From JBCBRD01 sp039819785 (GTDB lineage Bacteria; Pseudomonadota; Alphaproteobacteria; Rhizobiales; Hyphomicrobiaceae): a stretch of DNA of 64,000 nt. This document shows positions 50,812 to 60,800 of the stretch, piece after piece. The translations under genes and the position numbers were made by a program. Each line of letters begins with the position of its first letter. The stretch's first letter is position 1. The stretch is taken from contig JBCBRH010000018.1 of the NCBI GenBank assembly GCA_039819785.1, positions 12,472 through 76,471 on the forward strand. Direction: 5' to 3'. Under the pieces are notes generated by a model. That model did no database searches, had not been told where the DNA came from, and saw only the letters and a list, made by a program, of their open reading frames with translations.

Positions 50812-52932
50812 GTGCAGGCAGCGATGACGCCCGATGCAGTGGTACTTCCAGAGCTGAGGCCTGAATTAACACTCCATGCGGGGCCGATGCGGTTCGGGGA
50901 TCGTAACTGGGTGATTTATGACCCTATTCGTCACCGGTATTTCCAGGTTTCACACGACGCATTCGCGCTTTTGAAACTTTGGAAAGCCGGCGAGATAGAT
51001 GTGTTTCGAGCGCGGGTGGAGACGCAACTGGATCGGTGTGTGGACGCATCCGAGATTGAGGCCCTCACGACATTTCTTTTTGCAAATAATCTGACGCTCA
51101 CACCTGCTGGTGGCGATGTTCTGAATTACGCGCGCCAGATTAAACGACAGCATCAGGGCGTGTGGCAACGCATGATGCATCAATATTTGTTTTTTCGAGT
51201 GCCGTTGTGCCGGCCGCATCGATTTCTAGAGGCGACACTACCCGTTGTTGAGCCGCTTTATTCGCGGTTCATGTTTTGGATTGTCGTTGTCCTAAGTGTC
51301 GTTGGGCTCTATCTGACGGCGCGCCAGTGGAATGTGTTTTCAGCGACGTTTGTTGATTTCCTGTCGCCGTCGGGATTGCTTGCTTATGGCGTGGCGCTCG
51401 TTGCCCTAAAAATTCTGCACGAGTTGGGGCATGCCTACACTGCGACACGGGCTGGTGTGCGTGTGAACACGATGGGCGTGGCTTTCATGCTGTTAATGCC
51501 GATTTTGTTCACCGATGTGTCCGATGCCTCGCGGTTGCGTTCGCGTCAGCAGAAGGTTGCGATTGCCGGTGCGGGGATGGCTGTCGAGCTGGCGATCGCA
51601 GGTATCGCGACATTCATCTGGGCGTTTCTGCCTGATGGTCCTATGCGAAGCGTGGCCTTCGTGGTGGCGACCACCAGCTGGATATTGAGTTTGATGATCA
51701 ATCTCAATCCGTTGATGCGGTTCGATGGGTATTATCTGCTGGCTGATGCCTGGGGCATTGAAAATCTACAAAGCAGAAGCTTTGCGATTGGGCGGTGGAA
51801 ACTGCGGGAAGCGCTGTTTGGGCTTGAGGCTGCGCCACCGGAGGTTTTCCCCATTTGGACGCGATTTTGGTTGATCGTTTATGCCTTTGCGACGTGGATT
51901 TATAGGCTGTTTCTTTTCATCGGCATCGCGCTTCTGGTTTACCATTTATTCTTTAAAGCGGCCGGGCTGCTGCTATTTATTGTCGAGATTTTCTGGTTTA
52001 TCGGACGGCCAATTCTAAGCGAACTCTCCGAGTGGTGGAAAATGAAACACGATATTGCCAAGCGCGGCAGCAGTTGGATCACGGTGTTGGTTTTCTTGGG
52101 CACATTGGTTGGCTTATCGGTTCCGTGGTCGGCAACGGTTTATGTGCCAGCTGTGGCTGTATCCAGTGATGCGTTTGAAGTGTTTCCGCCGCGGTCTGCC
52201 CGGGTGGTCGACCTTCGTTTTGAGACCGGCACAGTCGCGGAAGCAGGTATGCCGCTGATGACGTTGGCTTCACCCGATCTTGAGTTCGAGATCGCTGCAA
52301 CCAAGCAAAAGATCGCCCTGAGCGAGGCACGGCTGTTGCGGGTGGCTGGAGACTTGCGAGATCGAGCGACGCGGATGATCACCGAGCAGGAGCTGGTGCG
52401 TTCGCAAGCCAAATTGGTCAATCTGGAAAAGGAACGCGAGAGGCTCGAGGTGGTGGCGCCACATGCTGGTGTCGTGACGGATACGCTGAGCGGGCTGAAC
52501 GTCGGCGACTGGGTCGACGCCGAGACGCGGATTGCGCGCGTGGTCTCGACGCGCGCGCTAGAGGCGCACGGTTATATCCACGAAGACGATGTTTGGAAGG
52601 TCGATGTCGGGCAGGCGGCCGTGTTTGTGCCCGAGGACCCGTTGCTGGCGTCACGAAGAGGGCGTGTGGGGCTGGTTTCAGAGGCGGGTGCGGAGGATCT
52701 TAAGATCCGTTATTTGTCAACTGTCTTTGGCGGGGCCGTGCCATCTGATGCTGGAGATGACGGTGAGATTAAACCGCGATCCGGGCGCTATTTCCTGCAA
52801 GTGGAACTTAACGGCGAACCGATGCAACGGGTGGTTCGTGGGACGGTGCTGTTGGATGGGCATCCTGAAAGCATCCTGCCTGCAGCGTGGAGGCGGGTTA
52901 TGCAGGTGCTGGTCCGCGAAATGAATTTCTAG
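50812..52932 (+). CDS. PqqD-like / M50 metallopeptidase / HlyD fusion membrane protein
   Basis: A 706-residue membrane protein. Residues ~15-100 resemble a PqqD-type peptide-binding domain (DRNWVIYDPIRHRYFQVSHD; DASEIEALTTFLFANN). A site-2-protease-like M50 core with several helices follows. Its zinc site is HELGH at 203-207, and the third ligand is Asp305 in NPLMRFDGYY. After more helices a HlyD/lipoyl adaptor fills the C-terminal ~270 residues (ARVVDLRFETGTVAEAGMPL; LEVVAPHAGVVTDTL). This layout is found in predicted peptide-maturation/export proteins. It is third in the operon; a GTG start is used (ATG at 50824 is possible). No substrate-peptide gene or radical-SAM enzyme is visible nearby. 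Confidence 0.82.
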   Translation: MQAAMTPDAVVLPELRPELTLHAGPMRFGDRNWVIYDPIRHRYFQVSHDAFALLKLWKAGEIDVFRARVETQLDRCVDASEIEALTTFLFANNLTLTPAGGDVLNYARQIKRQHQGVWQRMMHQYLFFRVPLCRPHRFLEATLPVVEPLYSRFMFWIVVVLSVVGLYLTARQWNVFSATFVDFLSPSGLLAYGVALVALKILHELGHAYTATRAGVRVNTMGVAFMLLMPILFTDVSDASRLRSRQQKVAIAGAGMAVELAIAGIATFIWAFLPDGPMRSVAFVVATTSWILSLMINLNPLMRFDGYYLLADAWGIENLQSRSFAIGRWKLREALFGLEAAPPEVFPIWTRFWLIVYAFATWIYRLFLFIGIALLVYHLFFKAAGLLLFIVEIFWFIGRPILSELSEWWKMKHDIAKRGSSWITVLVFLGTLVGLSVPWSATVYVPAVAVSSDAFEVFPPRSARVVDLRFETGTVAEAGMPLMTLASPDLEFEIAATKQKIALSEARLLRVAGDLRDRATRMITEQELVRSQAKLVNLEKERERLEVVAPHAGVVTDTLSGLNVGDWVDAETRIARVVSTRALEAHGYIHEDDVWKVDVGQAAVFVPEDPLLASRRGRVGLVSEAGAEDLKIRYLSTVFGGAVPSDAGDDGEIKPRSGRYFLQVELNGEPMQRVVRGTVLLDGHPESILPAAWRRVMQVLVREMNF

Positions 52933-53080
52933 CGTTGAGCGATCCGGTGGGCTTGTTGATCCAAGGGATCGTCGCAGCGTGACGCGTATGGGATATGACT
53001 GGCATTCTGACTTTCCTGTTGCGAAATATTTTTAAATGATGTGAAACTTTGCGGAGAGACGTTTACCGCGAGTTGATCAA

Positions 53081-54412
53081 TTGACCAGCACACATCGGGA
53101 CCACTTTGACTATGGGGGCGGTCAAGCCAAGGTCGCGCACGTCGGCATATTCGATTTCACCGGTGCGTTTCGCGAGAAGCGCCTGAGTTCGGCTGCGTTT
53201 CAGTCCCATCTTGAGACCGGGTGGCGGTTCATCGATGCGCTGCCGTATTGGATGTATGACGAAACGTGCTTTGCCGAGAAGGGTTTTCAAGACGAAGCCG
53301 TTGCAATCGACAACCAAAGCCTGAGGCCCTATCCGTTTGAAGCGGATGCGTGTCTCGCGGTCGCCGACTATACGGGGCCAAGTGCCGAGATTTCCCCAAG
53401 GCGCGTGCTTCAACGGCTGACCGATAGGGCTACCGAGCTTGGGTTCGTTGCCGTCGGCGGGTTCGAATACGAAACCATTTTTCTGGACGAAGATGGCGGG
53501 TCTTTGCGCGCGAAGTCGTGGGGCGACCTGGTGCCGTCGTTGCCGCATAACCGCTGCTGGTCGGGACTGGCTCCTGCCGCCGATGCAACGTTCCTCAAAA
53601 CCATCCATGACCAACTGACATCTGCAGGCATTTCGCTTGACCATCATTGTATGGAACTTGGACCCGGCTGCGTTGAATACTGTCTGGGGCCCGAGTCAAT
53701 TCTCAAGGCATCAGATGACGCCGCTCTGTTCAAAGTCTTTACGAAAGCGATCGCGCGCAGTCATGGCAAGACAGCCAGCTTTCTTGCGCAACTCGATGCG
53801 GGTTTTCCTGGGCTGGGCGGGCATCTTTCGATTTCACTTCGCGCACCGGATGGCACCTTGCTCTTTCATGACGCCCAAACCCCGCACCGCTTAAGTGAGG
53901 TTGCGATGTGGTTTCTGGGCGGGGTTTTAAAGCTGACGCCAGAGCTGATGTGCATGTTTGCGCCGACGGTGAACGGCTACCGGAGACTGAGACCTGGAAA
54001 CTGGGCTCCGCGAAGTGCCAACTGGGGCGTTGGAAACTACTCCTGCGGTATGCGTGCTGTGTCGCATACCCCGGAAGAGACGCGACTAGAATTCCGGCTG
54101 CCTGGTGCGGATGCGAGTGCGCATGTGGTTTCCGCCATGGTGCTTGGTGCGGGACTATGGGGCATCGAAAACCACATTGATCCTGGTGCGCCCGTCAGCG
54201 GTAACGGCCGCTTGGCAGAGCCTGCACCGGGTGCTGATCTGCCAACGTCGCTTGAGGAGGCCGCGCGCCGATTTTCAGAATCGGGACCAGCGCGCGAGAT
54301 CTTTGGCGAGGGCTTGGTCAACCATTATGCCGCCTGGTGTCGTGCCGAGGCGGCAGCCTTTCACGCACATGTTTCAGCATTTGAACGCGCTCGTTACTTG
54401 GAGACTGTCTGA
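53081..54412 (+). CDS. Divergent glutamine-synthetase-family ligase
   Basis: A 443-residue member of the glutamine synthetase superfamily, ligating an amine to a carboxylate (probably glutamate) with ATP. The Glu pair is in FEYETIFLDE. The ATP-site loop is GLGGHLSISLRAP, the Arg region TVNGYRRLRPGNWAP, and the C-terminal RLEFRLPGADASAH replaces the usual NPY motif. In the conserved HHE-x-APGQ-x-E site it reads HHCMELGPGCVEY, so the Gln is Cys. It is therefore a divergent paralog that may act on a different amine or serve as a partner subunit. The start is a TTG and uncertain. Its TGA shares a base with the next gene's ATG (TGATG). Confidence 0.8.
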   Translation: MTSTHRDHFDYGGGQAKVAHVGIFDFTGAFREKRLSSAAFQSHLETGWRFIDALPYWMYDETCFAEKGFQDEAVAIDNQSLRPYPFEADACLAVADYTGPSAEISPRRVLQRLTDRATELGFVAVGGFEYETIFLDEDGGSLRAKSWGDLVPSLPHNRCWSGLAPAADATFLKTIHDQLTSAGISLDHHCMELGPGCVEYCLGPESILKASDDAALFKVFTKAIARSHGKTASFLAQLDAGFPGLGGHLSISLRAPDGTLLFHDAQTPHRLSEVAMWFLGGVLKLTPELMCMFAPTVNGYRRLRPGNWAPRSANWGVGNYSCGMRAVSHTPEETRLEFRLPGADASAHVVSAMVLGAGLWGIENHIDPGAPVSGNGRLAEPAPGADLPTSLEEAARRFSESGPAREIFGEGLVNHYAAWCRAEAAAFHAHVSAFERARYLETV

Positions 54413-55881
54413 TGACCGATATTGAAGCCTATGTCGATGCGCCCGGCCGCGCAGAGCAAATTGCCGAGGTGCGGAAACTCATTGATGCGTTGGAGATCGA
54501 ATATCTCTATCTGCAATTCGTTTCGGTCACGGGCCGCATCTGCGGAAAAGGAATTCCCGCCGCTCATTGGGAAACCGTCGCCAACAAGGGCTTCCAACTG
54601 GTCTACGGCGCGACGGTCAACCTGTTCACCAACCGGCATGGCGAGTACATGGGTTATGGACCAGAGGCGGCAGAGCTGGTTGGTATCCCGGATACGGACA
54701 CCTTTTGTCAGCTGCCTTGGGATAAACGAGTCGCGCGCGTGTTTTGCACGCTGTTTCGCAACAGGGAAGAGCGCGACATGCCGGGTGCCTTTTTGACATC
54801 CGACTGCCGCGGCAACCTTCGACGTATCCATCAGCAGTTCCAGATCGACCACGACGGGCTGCACATGCGCCACGGCACCGAGCCGGAAATGATGTGGTTG
54901 AAACGGGGGGAGGATGGTCAGCCGGCGGGGGGCTACTCGAAGCCCTATTGCTATCACATCGACCAGTTCGAGAGCCTTCGCCCGGTGTACATGAAGGTCA
55001 TCGAGTATTGCCATGCGATGGGACTTGAGATGATCCAGGGCGACCATGAAGATGCCCCTGGTCAACTGGAGTTGAACTTTACCTACGATGACCCGCTACG
55101 CACGGCGGACAGGCTCACGACCTACAGGCAGATCTGTGCGCAGGTGGCGCGCGAATTTGATCTGATCGCCTGCTTCATGTCGAAGCCCTTTATGGGGGTC
55201 TCGGCTTCAGGCTGTCACCATAACATCAGCTTCTGGCGCGGTGGTGAAACGGTTCACAAGACATTGGGCCGGATGGGAACGCCGGGCATGCCGGAGGTGT
55301 TTGCGTATCATTCCGGCGGACAGAACACGTTCATGCCGGAAGGTGACGATCTACAGATGCCCGGCAAGGTCGGTCAGCAGGTCGTTGCGGGTATCGTCAA
55401 ACATCTGTTCGCGCTGACAGCGATCGGGTGTTCCACCGTGAACTCGTATCGACGGCTGTGGGACACGGGGTTTTGGGCACCTGTATTCGCGGACTGGGGT
55501 TTTCAGAACCGGACCACGGGATTGCGCATTTCGGCACCTGGGCGCTTCGAGTACAGGGCGGTGGATTCCATGGTGAACCCGTACCTGATGGCTGGCGCGA
55601 TCATCAGGGCGGCTGATGACGGCATCAAACTCGACCTTGATCCTGGTCCGCCGGAAGAGCGCAATATTTATGAGGCGATGGAACAGGGCAAAGAGGTGCG
55701 CAAGCTTCCCATGACGCTTGGGGCCGCACTTGAAGAGCTGGCCAAGGATGAGGTGATCAAATCATCCATGCCAGGCGAGATGTACCGGCTCTATCACGAG
55801 TACAAGACGGATGAATGGGAGCGGTTCAACCACACCGTATCGAACTTCGACGTTGAGACGTATCTCGACTGTCTGCCGTGA
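54412..55881 (+). CDS. Glutamine-synthetase-family ligase
   Basis: A 489-residue GS-fold enzyme with the standard active-site motifs: EYLYLQFVSVTGRICGKGI at the N-terminus, QGDHEDAPGQLELNFTYDD, ASGCHHNISFWRGG, STVNSYRRLWDTGFWAP and RFEYRAVDSMVNPYLM. Unlike its upstream neighbour, it keeps the metal- and ATP-binding residues. It probably forms a gamma-glutamyl amide from glutamate and an amine. It is a distinct lineage from the gmaS product at the end of the window. It is translationally coupled to the divergent ligase upstream and followed 35 bp later by the P450 gene. The amine substrate is unknown. Confidence 0.85.
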   Translation: MTDIEAYVDAPGRAEQIAEVRKLIDALEIEYLYLQFVSVTGRICGKGIPAAHWETVANKGFQLVYGATVNLFTNRHGEYMGYGPEAAELVGIPDTDTFCQLPWDKRVARVFCTLFRNREERDMPGAFLTSDCRGNLRRIHQQFQIDHDGLHMRHGTEPEMMWLKRGEDGQPAGGYSKPYCYHIDQFESLRPVYMKVIEYCHAMGLEMIQGDHEDAPGQLELNFTYDDPLRTADRLTTYRQICAQVAREFDLIACFMSKPFMGVSASGCHHNISFWRGGETVHKTLGRMGTPGMPEVFAYHSGGQNTFMPEGDDLQMPGKVGQQVVAGIVKHLFALTAIGCSTVNSYRRLWDTGFWAPVFADWGFQNRTTGLRISAPGRFEYRAVDSMVNPYLMAGAIIRAADDGIKLDLDPGPPEERNIYEAMEQGKEVRKLPMTLGAALEELAKDEVIKSSMPGEMYRLYHEYKTDEWERFNHTVSNFDVETYLDCLP

Positions 55882-55916
55882 CGAGGTCCACGAAACGAGC
55901 TATGGGCGTTTGAACG

Positions 55917-57113
55917 ATGACGCAGGCTGTGAATATGGACGATGCACCCTTTATTGACCTTGCCGATCCGTTGCTGTCGATCCGGTCGCAGGCGATCAAG
56001 GATGTACGTGCGCGCAGTTGGTTTGCGCGAACTCCTTATGGGATCGCCGTCCTGCGCTATGACGATATGCGGCATCTGCTGCTGCATCGCGGCCTGCGGC
56101 AGGGCAGCCATGAATGGCCGGCCCACAATAACGTGACGGGTGTGTTTTCTGATTGGTGGTCCCGTACGATTTTGGTTCAGGAAGGGGCTGACCATGCGCG
56201 GCTGAGAAAGCTGGTGAACCCGGCTTTCGCGCCGTCGATCATCGCGGCGATGAAGCCGGAATTCGAAAGGTTCGCGGTCGAACTCGTTGATGACTTTGCA
56301 GCTGATGGGCGATGCGATTTCATGGCGGATTTCGCCGATCCGTATGCAGCGCGTGTGATCTGCCATGTGCTGGGGCTGCCGCTTGATGAAGCGGACCGCA
56401 TCTTGAAATTGTCGGCGACGATGGGGCTTGCGCTCGGGCTTTCGTTCAAAGACCACGAAGTGCGCATCAATGAAGCGACGATGGGCATGTTTGCCTATGC
56501 CGACGAGCTGGTGGCAAACCGGCGGTCCGTGCCTGGTGATGACTTCATGTCGATGCTCATCGCAGCGAGCGAGGGTGGGGATCAACTCTCCGATCAAGAA
56601 CTTCGCGACATGATCTTGATGCTTGTGTTTGCCGGTATCGATACCACACGGAACCAGCTTGGCCTGGGGATGGCAACGTTCCTTGATCATCCCGAACAGT
56701 GGGAGCTGCTGGCTGATCGGCCTGACCTTGCGCCACAGGCGGTCGAAGAGGTGATGCGCGTGCGTCCGACGATCACATGGGTGACGCGGCAGGCGATTGC
56801 TGACTTTGACTACAAGGGGCTGACGATCAAAGAGGGCACGACCTTGCATCTTTTGGCAGAGGCAGCCGGGACTGACGAGGAGGTCTATGAGGCAGGCTTT
56901 GACATTGCCGCTGAACGAAAACGGCACTTTGGTTTTGGGGGCGGCATGCACCATTGTTTGGGGCACGCCATCGCCCGCAGCGACATGGCGATCGCCTTCA
57001 CAGTTCTGCCGAGCCGGTTGAAGAGCATCCATGCCGCGGGGCCGGGAGAATGGCTGCCTGATAGCGGCAACACGGGCGCTGTTTCGCTGCCGATCACGTT
57101 TGAGGTTCGCTAA
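55917..57113 (+). CDS. Cytochrome P450
   Basis: A 398-residue soluble bacterial P450. Visible motifs: the I-helix VFAGIDTTRNQLG, the ExxR in EEVMRVRPTI, and the heme-ligand loop HFGFGGGMHHCLGHAIA with Cys347 as thiolate. It should hydroxylate or dealkylate a small substrate using electrons from a ferredoxin, which is not encoded in the window. It is third in the plus-strand unit with two GS-fold ligases. That suggests it oxidises a gamma-glutamyl amide or an N-alkyl amine. It converges on the NMG dehydrogenase genes with a 33-bp gap. An in-frame ATG at 55935 is also possible. Confidence 0.9.
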   Translation: MTQAVNMDDAPFIDLADPLLSIRSQAIKDVRARSWFARTPYGIAVLRYDDMRHLLLHRGLRQGSHEWPAHNNVTGVFSDWWSRTILVQEGADHARLRKLVNPAFAPSIIAAMKPEFERFAVELVDDFAADGRCDFMADFADPYAARVICHVLGLPLDEADRILKLSATMGLALGLSFKDHEVRINEATMGMFAYADELVANRRSVPGDDFMSMLIAASEGGDQLSDQELRDMILMLVFAGIDTTRNQLGLGMATFLDHPEQWELLADRPDLAPQAVEEVMRVRPTITWVTRQAIADFDYKGLTIKEGTTLHLLAEAAGTDEEVYEAGFDIAAERKRHFGFGGGMHHCLGHAIARSDMAIAFTVLPSRLKSIHAAGPGEWLPDSGNTGAVSLPITFEVR

Positions 57114-57146
57114 GCCTTGCTGATGTGCAGGTGCGTGCTTTGGCTG

Positions 57147-57803
57147 TCAGGTCACGCGTGGCGCCAGCACCTGGTAGCCGAACTCTGCTGAAGCATGTGT
57201 GAGCCAGGACCAAAAGCTCAAGCTGAAGCTGCGCGCCATCATGACCTGGAAGGTATCAGAATCATCCAGCCGCCAAAGCTGGCAAACGATCTGGTCAATC
57301 TGGGTTGTTGCCGCCATACCGGGGCCAAAGATGGAAGGATGCAGATCGAGTTGACAGCCTTTTGCCAGAGCATCGCGAACATGAGGCCCGTGCAAGCTGA
57401 GGATCACTTTTGCCGATGTGTGATCGGTCAGTGTCGCCAGTTCGCCGATGTCAACATTGCTCTCGGTCGCAGACGGCACGTCCGTCCCAGGGGTGAGGCA
57501 CAACCACTGACCACGGCCGACACCGATGATGATCTGTCCGAAGTTGTTTTGACTGTCGAGCGCTTGCGGAGTTGGAGGGGCTTGGGTTGCCTTTGGTCCA
57601 TCGCTCACACGTTGTCCGACGATGTTTGAAAGTCTTTCGCAAACGGCCTCGCCGTGTCCGCTGCGTGCTGAGACATGCAGGATGCGCACGCCGCGTTGTT
57701 CTTGGATGGTGAGACCGACGGGTGCGTCCGACTGTGCACCGTACCGACCTGCCTTCGCAATGTCCGTCAATGCAAACCGAGGTTCCAGAACAAAGTCAGC
57801 CAC
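57147..57803 (-). CDS. mgdD: N-methylglutamate dehydrogenase subunit D (sarcosine oxidase gamma-like)
   Basis: A 218-residue subunit related to the gamma subunit of heterotetrameric sarcosine oxidases (GcvT-type fold). It begins VADFVLEPRFALTDIAKAGR and includes KVILSLHGPHVRDALAKGCQ and FGPGMAATTQIDQIVCQLWR. It helps assemble the oxidase that turns N-methylglutamate into glutamate. I take the GTG at 57803, which overlaps the alpha-subunit stop by 8 bp. A longer frame opens at 57830 within that gene. It is last in the operon. Assignment to NMG dehydrogenase and not sarcosine oxidase rests on the adjacent gmaS and mgsC. Confidence 0.8.
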   Translation of the reverse strand: MADFVLEPRFALTDIAKAGRYGAQSDAPVGLTIQEQRGVRILHVSARSGHGEAVCERLSNIVGQRVSDGPKATQAPPTPQALDSQNNFGQIIIGVGRGQWLCLTPGTDVPSATESNVDIGELATLTDHTSAKVILSLHGPHVRDALAKGCQLDLHPSIFGPGMAATTQIDQIVCQLWRLDDSDTFQVMMARSFSLSFWSWLTHASAEFGYQVLAPRVT

Positions 57804-60800
57804 GTACTTTCTCCCCGTTCGGGTCCACAAAAACGGGATCTACGATCGTGCAGGTAACATCGCTTCCACGTAACGGATCAACCGCGCGAATGTCCTGGCC
57901 GATGCGGTCTCGACCGCGTGCGAGAAAACCAAGCGCGATATCGTGTCCGCGTGTTGGCGAGAACGCAGCTGATGAGATATGCCCCTCATCGTTTTCAGCC
58001 GTCGTTGCCCGTCCAACCGCAATGAGATGTGCGCCCGCTAACACTTTCTCAGAAGGGTCTTTGGGGATCAGGCCGACCAGGATGGGCCGGGCCGGGTCGA
58101 GGAGGGCCGGGCGTTGCGCCAGTGTCCGACCGACAAAACCTGTTTTCTTCGCACCCATTTTGCCTAGGCCCAAGTCGCGCAAGGTCGTGCGCCCGTCCAG
58201 TTCCGGGCCGGCAACATGTCCCTTCTCGATCCGCATGACGCCGAGTGCCTCGGTGCCATATGGAGCAACGCCCAAGGTCTCTCCAGCCTGCATCAGGGCG
58301 CGGATGAGTGCATCGCCGTAGGTGGCGGGAATTGCGATTTCGTAGGCCAATTCGCCGCAAAACGAGACGCGGAACACACGGGCCTCCGCGCCGCCGATCT
58401 GCACAGTTGTGAAACCCATGAACGGCAAGGCGTCATTGGATACAGCGGCCGGGTCGTCGACGAGCTTTGCGAGCAGGTCGCGTGAGCGGGGGCCTGCGAC
58501 GGCATACTGAGCCCATTGTTCGGTGACGGGAACAATGCTGACACCCAGGTCCGGCCACAAAACCTGATGACAAAAATCCAGGTGCTCCAGGACTTTGCCG
58601 GCGTTCGCGGTTGTGGTCGTCACCAGGACATGGTCCGGCCCGAGGCGGCAGACCGTGCCGTCGTCCATGACCATACCGTCTTCGCGCAACATCACGCCAT
58701 AGCGGACCTTGTTGAGTGGGAGCGTCGAGATGGTATTGGCGTAGATCCGGTCAAGGAATGTGGCGACGTCTGCGCCCTGAATGTCGATCTTGCCGAGTGT
58801 CGAGACATCGCATAAACCCACGGCGCTGCGGACCGTTTTCACTTCACGCGCGACGGTATCCAGCCAATCGGTTTCATCTGGTTTTGGAAAGAATTGTGCC
58901 CGTTGCCACAGGCCGGCCTCTGTAAACGTCGCACCCATTTCATGTGCCCAGTCGTGTGATGGGGTCCGGCGTGTGGGACCGAAGTCCCGCCCACGGGCAT
59001 GGCCGACAAATGCTCCCAGGGTGACGGGTGTGAAAGGAGGCCGGAAGACCGTTGTCCCCACATTGGCCATGGGCTGGTCCGTCAGGTCCGCAATGACGCC
59101 CAGTCCGGTGACGTTGGCGGTTTTCCCCTGATCGGTCGCCATGCCCAATGTCGTGTAACGCTTGACGTGTTCGGCAGCTGAAAAGCCTTCTTGGATTGCC
59201 AGTTCGATGTCCGTCAAGGTGACGTCGTTTTGAAAATCAACGAAGGCTTTGCCCTTCAGTTTCCTTGTGCTGCTGCCAATGCCCCAGCGAGGTGTGACGG
59301 ATGCTGTCTCTTCGCCATCGACCTCTGGCACGGGGATGTTCAGACGCTTGGAACACCCAACACTGGAGGCTGCTTCAAGGCCCATTCGAACGCCTTCGCT
59401 CAGGGCTTCAGTCAACGTGAATTTGGCAGCGGCCGCGCCGCCGACCACCATCCCAGGTGGCGGCGTTTGCGCAAGGAATGCGTTTTTTTCATCGTCCCAG
59501 GTGGGCTTCGCGCCTAGGTGACAGGTCAGATGAATGGTTGGGTTCCATCCGTTGGACACCGCAACAAGATCGCAATCGATCGACGATGTTGTTCCGTCAG
59601 CCTGTCGGATCTCAACAGATTGGACGGCTCGCCCGCCGGATGCCTTCTCAACCACTGCGCCTTTAACAACATCGAACGTGCCATTGTGTGTGGGGTGCTC
59701 GGTGCTCGTGCGCGGATCTATTAAGGTGACGTCAGCGCCGGCTTCGGTGAGGGATTGGGCGGTGCGCCATCCATCGTCTGATGTGGTGTAGACGACGGCC
59801 TGTTTACCCGGGCAGACGCCAAATCGATGGATGTAGGTCCGCACGGCGGATGCCAGCATCACGCCTGGTGCGTCGTTGTTTGCAAAGACAAGTGGGCGCT
59901 CGATGGCTCCGGTTGCGAGAATGGCGCGCTTGGTGACGATCTTCCACCCACGCTGGCGGGGTTGGTGCGGCATCGGTTCACGTCGATGGTCGTTGACCTG
60001 CTCAACCGCACCATAGGTGTTTTGGTCATAGACGCCGAAGACGGTGGTGCGCGGCATCACACGGACATTGGGTAGGGCGGACAGTTCTTCCAGCGTGGTG
60101 CCGACCCATTGGTTTGATGCGACACCGTCGAGGCTGTCGGCTTCGGCATTGAGACGGCCTCCGGGTTGAAAATCGGCATCGGCCAGGATCACTCGTGCGC
60201 CGGAGCTCCCGGCGGCCAGAGCTGCCATCAAGCCGGTTGGACCGGAACCAATGATCAAGACGTCACAATGAGCCCAGGCCTTTTCATAGGTGTCGGGGTC
60301 TGGTTCGCGAGAGCCACTGCCAAGACCCGCGGCGCGTCTGATAATGGGCTCATAGACCATTTCCCAGAATGCGGCGGGCCACATGAATGTCTTGTAGTAG
60401 AACCCGGCGGCAAGGATCGGAGACAACATCTGGTTGACCGACAGGACGTCGAAGGACAATGACGGCCAACGGTTCTGGCTGCGGCTCACAAGGCCATCGT
60501 AAAGTTCAACCATGGTCGCGCGCGTGTTCGGCTCCTGACGATTGCCCTCGCGCAGTTCCACCATGGCGTTGGGTTCTTCGAAGCCGGCGGTGAGTATTCC
60601 GCGTGGGCGATGGTACTTGAAGGAGCGCCCAACCAGCCGGACATCATTGGCGAGCAGTGCGGAAGCCAATGTGTCGCCTGGATGACCCTGGAAGGTCTTG
60701 CCGTCGAATTTGAAAGTGAGGTGTTCTGATCGATCAATCAACCCGCCCGCGGAAAGGCGCCGGGGTGCCGGACGCGATGAAGCCTGCGGGTCTGCATTCG

